DNA of 64,000 nucleotides from Ruegeria arenilitoris. GTDB lineage: Bacteria > Pseudomonadota > Alphaproteobacteria > Rhodobacterales > Rhodobacteraceae. Location: assembly GCF_013030985.1 (NCBI RefSeq), contig NZ_WPYP01000004.1, positions 248,001 to 312,000 on the forward strand, in the 5' to 3' direction. Below are positions 60,467 to 64,000 of the stretch, one piece after another (within the stretch, counting starts at the first letter, position 1; each line of letters opens with the position of its first letter). A program made the position numbers and the translations under genes. The notes beneath the pieces are model-generated. The model searched no databases, was not told the DNA's origin, and saw only the letters and a program-made list of their open reading frames with translations.

Positions 60467-63016
60467 CTACTGCGAGGGCTCGGGGCCGTGCTGATTGACC
60501 AACGCGCAGGCCACCAGCCACTCCAAAGCGTTGGACTTGATCCCATGTTCGGCGCAGATTGCGATGCTTCGGCTTTCGAATATCTGCGCATAGATGGGCC
60601 AGTGATCCTGTTCGGCCGGGAATATCGCACCGGCGGTCTTGCGCTGCTCCCACTGATGCAGCTTGCCGCCCGCCACGCCAAAGCTGATCTGCCCCGGGAT
60701 CGGAGGATCTTCGTTTGGGTCAAGCATCAGCGGGTCCGAGAAGTCCCGGTGTCCCAACCCCTGAACAAAACTGGTGTTGGACGGGTTGCAGCCCAGTCCG
60801 AACCACATCCCTTCGGCCACGGCATCCGCCATCTGAGGGGGAAGCTCGCCGTTCACGGCGTGATACAGCGCGAATTCCCCGGCCCGCCAGTTTGACCCGG
60901 GCCCAAACCGCAGCCAGCCGCGCCCCCAAGGATAGGTGTCAGTGCTGTGCAGGCCGTAGTCGGCCCCCATCCGGTCGGATCGCTTGGCGCGGTACCCGAT
61001 CCACCCTTCGATAGCCGCGACAATCTCGGGGTCCGTCAGCCTGCCATCCCGCGCGGCCAGCACATATTCGGCATAGGCGTGCGGGTAGTGCCCCTTTTTG
61101 ATCCCCTGAGCCGGGGTGTCGGATCGCGGCACAAAGGGGTTGTGGCCTTCAAACACATCGCGGGCCGCCGTATCCCCGCTGGCGCGGTACAGTACCGCAG
61201 CAGCCGCCACGCGTGCCTGCGCTGTGACTTCTTCCGCCTCGGGATCGCGCGCGCCGCGCTTTTCGGACAGAAAGTCCTGTTCCGCCCAGCGCCATGCCTG
61301 AGCGGCCTCTTCCATCAGCGCATCACCCAGAATGGGATCACCGCAGGTGTGTTTGATAACATGCCCAAGTTTCGCGGCGCTCAGGGCGAAATTGTAGGCG
61401 GCCCAGTCCTCGGGGCCATAGGCATAGGCGATCTGCACCGGGTTCCACGACACCGAGCCAAAAATCCCCGGGTTCGAATACTCCACGCCACCGATCACTG
61501 CACCGTCGGCGCCCTGCGTTCTGCGCCACAGAGAGATGCCCCACAAAGCCTCATGGATCAGGTCCGGCAGAACGGTCATCCCGTCACCCCGGTCCGCTGC
61601 GTTCTTGCGGGCCAGCACATCGGGGTGCGCAAAAGGTTTGCCGCTTTCGGGCAGGTTCAGATGCAGGCTGCGGGTATGGTCGAACAGCTCGACGATATCG
61701 GCCATGTGAAAGACGACATCCATGTGCTGAATGCGCCGATCCCAGTCCCCGGCATCGTGCCACCCGCCCCAGGCGTCGGGATTGGCCTGCGCCCGCGCCG
61801 AGACGGGCACTCCGTCCAGCCCGGTCACCCCGACAGGCTGTTCCGACAACAGCTGGGTCGCGCTGGTTTTGCCGTAGCCTTCTCCGGTGTCACCAAGCCT
61901 CACATCGGTCTGCCAGACAGTCAGCCCGTCCTCGGGGTGGCCATTGCGCGGGCGGGTCCGGCCTTCGCCGTAAGGTTCGGTGATTTCACACCCCGACCTC
62001 TGGTGAAAATACCAGCGCGCCGCCAGCCGCAACGCCTCGGCATAGGGCGCTGCTGAGATGCGAAACGGAAACGATTGGCCGAACCCGTCAACCTGCAGGA
62101 TGTATTCGCCCTCGGTATCAATACCCGAGAAGTCGGCCTCGTAGATATCACAACCGTTGAAGTTCTGACCTTTGCGATGCGGGTCAGAGGCCGGTTTGGC
62201 CAGCATCAGACTGCCGCTTTGCACCTTTGCCCCATCGGCGGTCGAAATGACCGTCCAGGTGGTTTCCGGCGACAACAGCGCGTCACTGCTGCCCGATCGA
62301 CCATCGGCGTCATGTCCCCACCAGGCCCCGACATAGGCCTTTTTCGGACCGCTCAGCGGATAACCGGCGTGACACACATGCAGCGCCTCGTTGAAAAGCT
62401 TGGGTGACCTACTTTGTTTGACCGCCGGTATGGAGGGTCCTTCGAGCAGCACCTGTGCCCCATCCGGGATCGCACGATCCAGCACCAGTGTCAGATTGTG
62501 CCGCTTGGTGCTTTGCCATTCACGTTTGGCCACGGCCAAGGTCCGGATCGGAACGGTCTTGCGGTAAACCGACACGACGCCAGCGGGGTCTCCGTCAATG
62601 GTGACTCGCCATTCACCGGGCTGATCCACCGGCGCGCCGCGCTGGAAAAACCCATTGCTGGCGTTGAAGCCAGTCCATTGGCTGTCCGGGACAATCCTGG
62701 GCCATGCTGTAAAGCGCTGCGGCTGCGACGGGTTGGTGTCGCCCGAGAAATACCCCTCGACCCCATTAAACCGCCCCATCGCGCCAAAGCTGTCAAACGG
62801 ATCAGGCGACCACCTGCGGTCGTCCTTTTGGGAAACCGACACAGTCGGAGAGGTATCAAACAGCGTATCAATGACGGTGAGCTGAACGATATTATCTCCG
62901 ACAAAACCAACCGCGCCATTGGAGTCAGTTCCGGCAAGCGCCATCGGACCCAGAAACGGAACGGACGCCAATATCGCAGTGCCCTGAAGCAGCACTGCAC
63001 GTCGGGAAAATGCCAT
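60467..63016 (-). CDS. Glycoside hydrolase family 9 (endoglucanase-like) with Ig-like domain, Tat signal
   Basis: An 849-residue exported hydrolase. The N-terminus SRRAVLLQGTAILASV fits a twin-arginine signal. Residues about 30-200 are of unknown beta character; an Ig-like CelD_N domain covers about 205-325. The GH9 catalytic domain begins after it, with the nucleophile-base motif DAGDWD at 421-426 (GGWHDAGDWDRRIQH) and the acid Glu near 823 in AEHGIKSNA. GH9 enzymes cut beta-1,4-glucans or related polysaccharides with inversion. It is four bases from a glycosyltransferase gene on the same strand, suggesting polysaccharide turnover or export editing rather than plant-cellulose feeding. Confidence 0.87.
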   Translation of the reverse strand: MAFSRRAVLLQGTAILASVPFLGPMALAGTDSNGAVGFVGDNIVQLTVIDTLFDTSPTVSVSQKDDRRWSPDPFDSFGAMGRFNGVEGYFSGDTNPSQPQRFTAWPRIVPDSQWTGFNASNGFFQRGAPVDQPGEWRVTIDGDPAGVVSVYRKTVPIRTLAVAKREWQSTKRHNLTLVLDRAIPDGAQVLLEGPSIPAVKQSRSPKLFNEALHVCHAGYPLSGPKKAYVGAWWGHDADGRSGSSDALLSPETTWTVISTADGAKVQSGSLMLAKPASDPHRKGQNFNGCDIYEADFSGIDTEGEYILQVDGFGQSFPFRISAAPYAEALRLAARWYFHQRSGCEITEPYGEGRTRPRNGHPEDGLTVWQTDVRLGDTGEGYGKTSATQLLSEQPVGVTGLDGVPVSARAQANPDAWGGWHDAGDWDRRIQHMDVVFHMADIVELFDHTRSLHLNLPESGKPFAHPDVLARKNAADRGDGMTVLPDLIHEALWGISLWRRTQGADGAVIGGVEYSNPGIFGSVSWNPVQIAYAYGPEDWAAYNFALSAAKLGHVIKHTCGDPILGDALMEEAAQAWRWAEQDFLSEKRGARDPEAEEVTAQARVAAAAVLYRASGDTAARDVFEGHNPFVPRSDTPAQGIKKGHYPHAYAEYVLAARDGRLTDPEIVAAIEGWIGYRAKRSDRMGADYGLHSTDTYPWGRGWLRFGPGSNWRAGEFALYHAVNGELPPQMADAVAEGMWFGLGCNPSNTSFVQGLGHRDFSDPLMLDPNEDPPIPGQISFGVAGGKLHQWEQRKTAGAIFPAEQDHWPIYAQIFESRSIAICAEHGIKSNALEWLVACALVNQHGPEPSQ

Positions 63017-63019
63017 TTG

Positions 63020-63982
63020 TCAGTGCCTCCCCTCGGGTTTCCCTGGCCCAACGGTACCTTGTTTCGCGGATCGGTCCAAACTTTGCAGGAACCGCCAGAT
63101 CAGCTTGGGCCGAAACAGGCTGTCGGGGTATAGAGCCGCGCCGCACAGCCCTTCGAACAGGGCGGTGGACTTGCGGCCGTATTGGTATTGGTTGCGGACC
63201 CCGGACCAGAAGATATCGATCTGCCGGGCCCGTAGCAGGTGGCGCAGCCGTGGCCCGTATTTTTCCCGCATGGCCGGATTGGCCGCCACTTTCTGCAGGC
63301 TGGGCACCCCGCGCGCGAAGACCGAGCCGCGCGCCTGATGATTGGCACCGCTGGCCACCTGACGGTACTGCAGCAGCGGCGGTCCCACGACCACTGCAAA
63401 CGGCCCCAGCAACGCAACCCGGCACCAGAACTCCCAATCCTCGCCCTTGATCAGGTTTTCGTCATACCCACCGGCCTGCCGAGCGATATCGGTCCTGAGC
63501 GCCAGCGCCCCGCCGTTGACCACAAAATTCTTGCACAGCAGCGCATCCAGTTGATCCTGCGCCGGTATAAGCGTCCGATTGTCCGAGCCCCGCATTGGAT
63601 GGCCATCGATATCCATGCGCTGCACACCAGCCACCGCCCCCACCGCAAAGCTGCCTGTCAGGGTGTCATAATAGGTCTGCAGCGCCTCGGTGTGCAGCAG
63701 GTCATCGGCGTCCAGAAACAGCACAAACGGCGTTTTGGCCCATGTCAGACCCAGATTCCGGGCCGCGCTGACGCCTTTGGCCGGGCCCTGCACGGCTTGA
63801 AACCGGGCATCGCGCTGCGCGTAGCGGTCAAGGATGTCGCGCGTGCCATCGGTCGAACCGTCATCGATACACTTCACCTCGAACGCCCCAAGACTCTGGG
63901 CACATACGCTGTCGAGTGTTTCCGCCACGAACCGGTCCGCGTTGCGGGCGGGGATGATGATCGAAAACACGGGCTGGTCCAT
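63020..63982 (-). CDS. Family 2 glycosyltransferase
   Basis: A 320-residue GT-A fold transferase. The N-terminus FSIIIPARNADRFVAETLDSVCAQSL and FEVKCIDDGSTDGTRDIL carry the nucleotide-sugar site, VSAARNLGL follows, and the metal motif is FLDADD. GEDWEFWCRVALL is the acceptor-side ED motif. No membrane helix is obvious, so it probably works at the cytoplasmic face on an exopolysaccharide, O-antigen or lipid-linked sugar. It begins 18 bases from the window end and likely belongs to a longer polysaccharide locus beyond it. Confidence 0.9.
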   Translation of the reverse strand: MDQPVFSIIIPARNADRFVAETLDSVCAQSLGAFEVKCIDDGSTDGTRDILDRYAQRDARFQAVQGPAKGVSAARNLGLTWAKTPFVLFLDADDLLHTEALQTYYDTLTGSFAVGAVAGVQRMDIDGHPMRGSDNRTLIPAQDQLDALLCKNFVVNGGALALRTDIARQAGGYDENLIKGEDWEFWCRVALLGPFAVVVGPPLLQYRQVASGANHQARGSVFARGVPSLQKVAANPAMREKYGPRLRHLLRARQIDIFWSGVRNQYQYGRKSTALFEGLCGAALYPDSLFRPKLIWRFLQSLDRSAKQGTVGPGKPEGRH

Positions 63983-64000
63983 CTCAGCGCCCTCCGACCC

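Overview
The window is GC-rich chromosomal DNA from an alphaproteobacterium, most likely a member of the Rhodobacteraceae (Roseobacter group, Ruegeria-like). This rests on protein character and gene content: cytochrome c2, type 1 Idi, a zf-CHCC complex-I-type zinc-finger protein, a MoxR/DUF58/DUF4159 operon, a DnaE2/ImuB SOS system with GAAC-N7-GAAC LexA boxes, and an SDR/amine-oxidase lipid locus with ECF-type promoters. Coding density is very high. Convergent neighbours often touch or share stop-codon bases, and no stretch over about 300 bases lacks a gene. I saw no rRNA, tRNA, CRISPR array, insertion sequence, integrase or phage gene.

Layout. 1-3.0 kb: a trhO fragment cut by the window edge, nicotinamidase (pncA), a small tail-anchored unknown and nicotinate phosphoribosyltransferase (pncB), together an NAD-salvage patch. 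3.0-10.5 kb: a minus-strand peptide-type ABC importer operon (binding protein, two permeases, fused ATPase, then an aldehyde dehydrogenase). A pentameric ligand-gated ion channel gene sits between the binding protein and the first permease. 10.7-18 kb: panBC, glpK, smpB, idi, cytochrome c2, a P1-family peptidase, an SDR and arfB. 18.0-18.24 kb: a structured segment with an 18-codon reading frame behind a perfect Shine-Dalgarno, ending in a terminator. 18.2-25.8 kb: a YhhQ-type transporter, a phytase-like esterase, mepA, a UMF1 transporter, yggT, recQ, yaaA and a VOC protein. 25.9-29.0 kb: a soluble hybrid histidine kinase and an exported hydratase-like protein. 29.0-36.3 kb: the translationally coupled MoxR/DUF58/DUF4159/membrane-protein operon with DUF1285 divergent. 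36.3-43.6 kb: a DMT exporter, hyi, a DUF2798 protein, polA, a secreted unknown, a zf-CHCC protein, an ABC ATPase and a DUF1203 protein. 43.7-52.2 kb: dnaE2 and imuB, separated by a group III globin, a DMT transporter, an AT-rich secreted unknown, glutathione-dependent formaldehyde dehydrogenase and an I78-type lipoprotein. 52.2-57.3 kb: an SDR divergent from a flavin amine oxidase / chalcone-isomerase-like / MFS / DUF3833 x2 operon. 57.3-60.3 kb: a TonB-ExbD-ExbD-ExbB module with a small secreted protein. 60.5-64 kb: a Tat-exported GH9 hydrolase and a family 2 glycosyltransferase.

The points most worth following up are: (i) the ion channel inside the importer operon; (ii) two divergent promoters of identical form (TGATCC-N16-CGTA) between the SDR and the amine-oxidase operon, pointing to control by an RpoE/ChrR-type ECF sigma factor (singlet-oxygen response); (iii) a split SOS mutasome, with dnaE2 and imuB about 4 kb apart, each behind its own LexA box, no imuA in view, and a DnaE2 lacking the usual C-terminal region; and (iv) the structured 18-codon unit, which contains an 8-nt element able to mask its own ribosome-binding site.

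Assignments were made by reading translations and motifs directly. No database search was run, so family names rest on recognised motifs and remembered family features.
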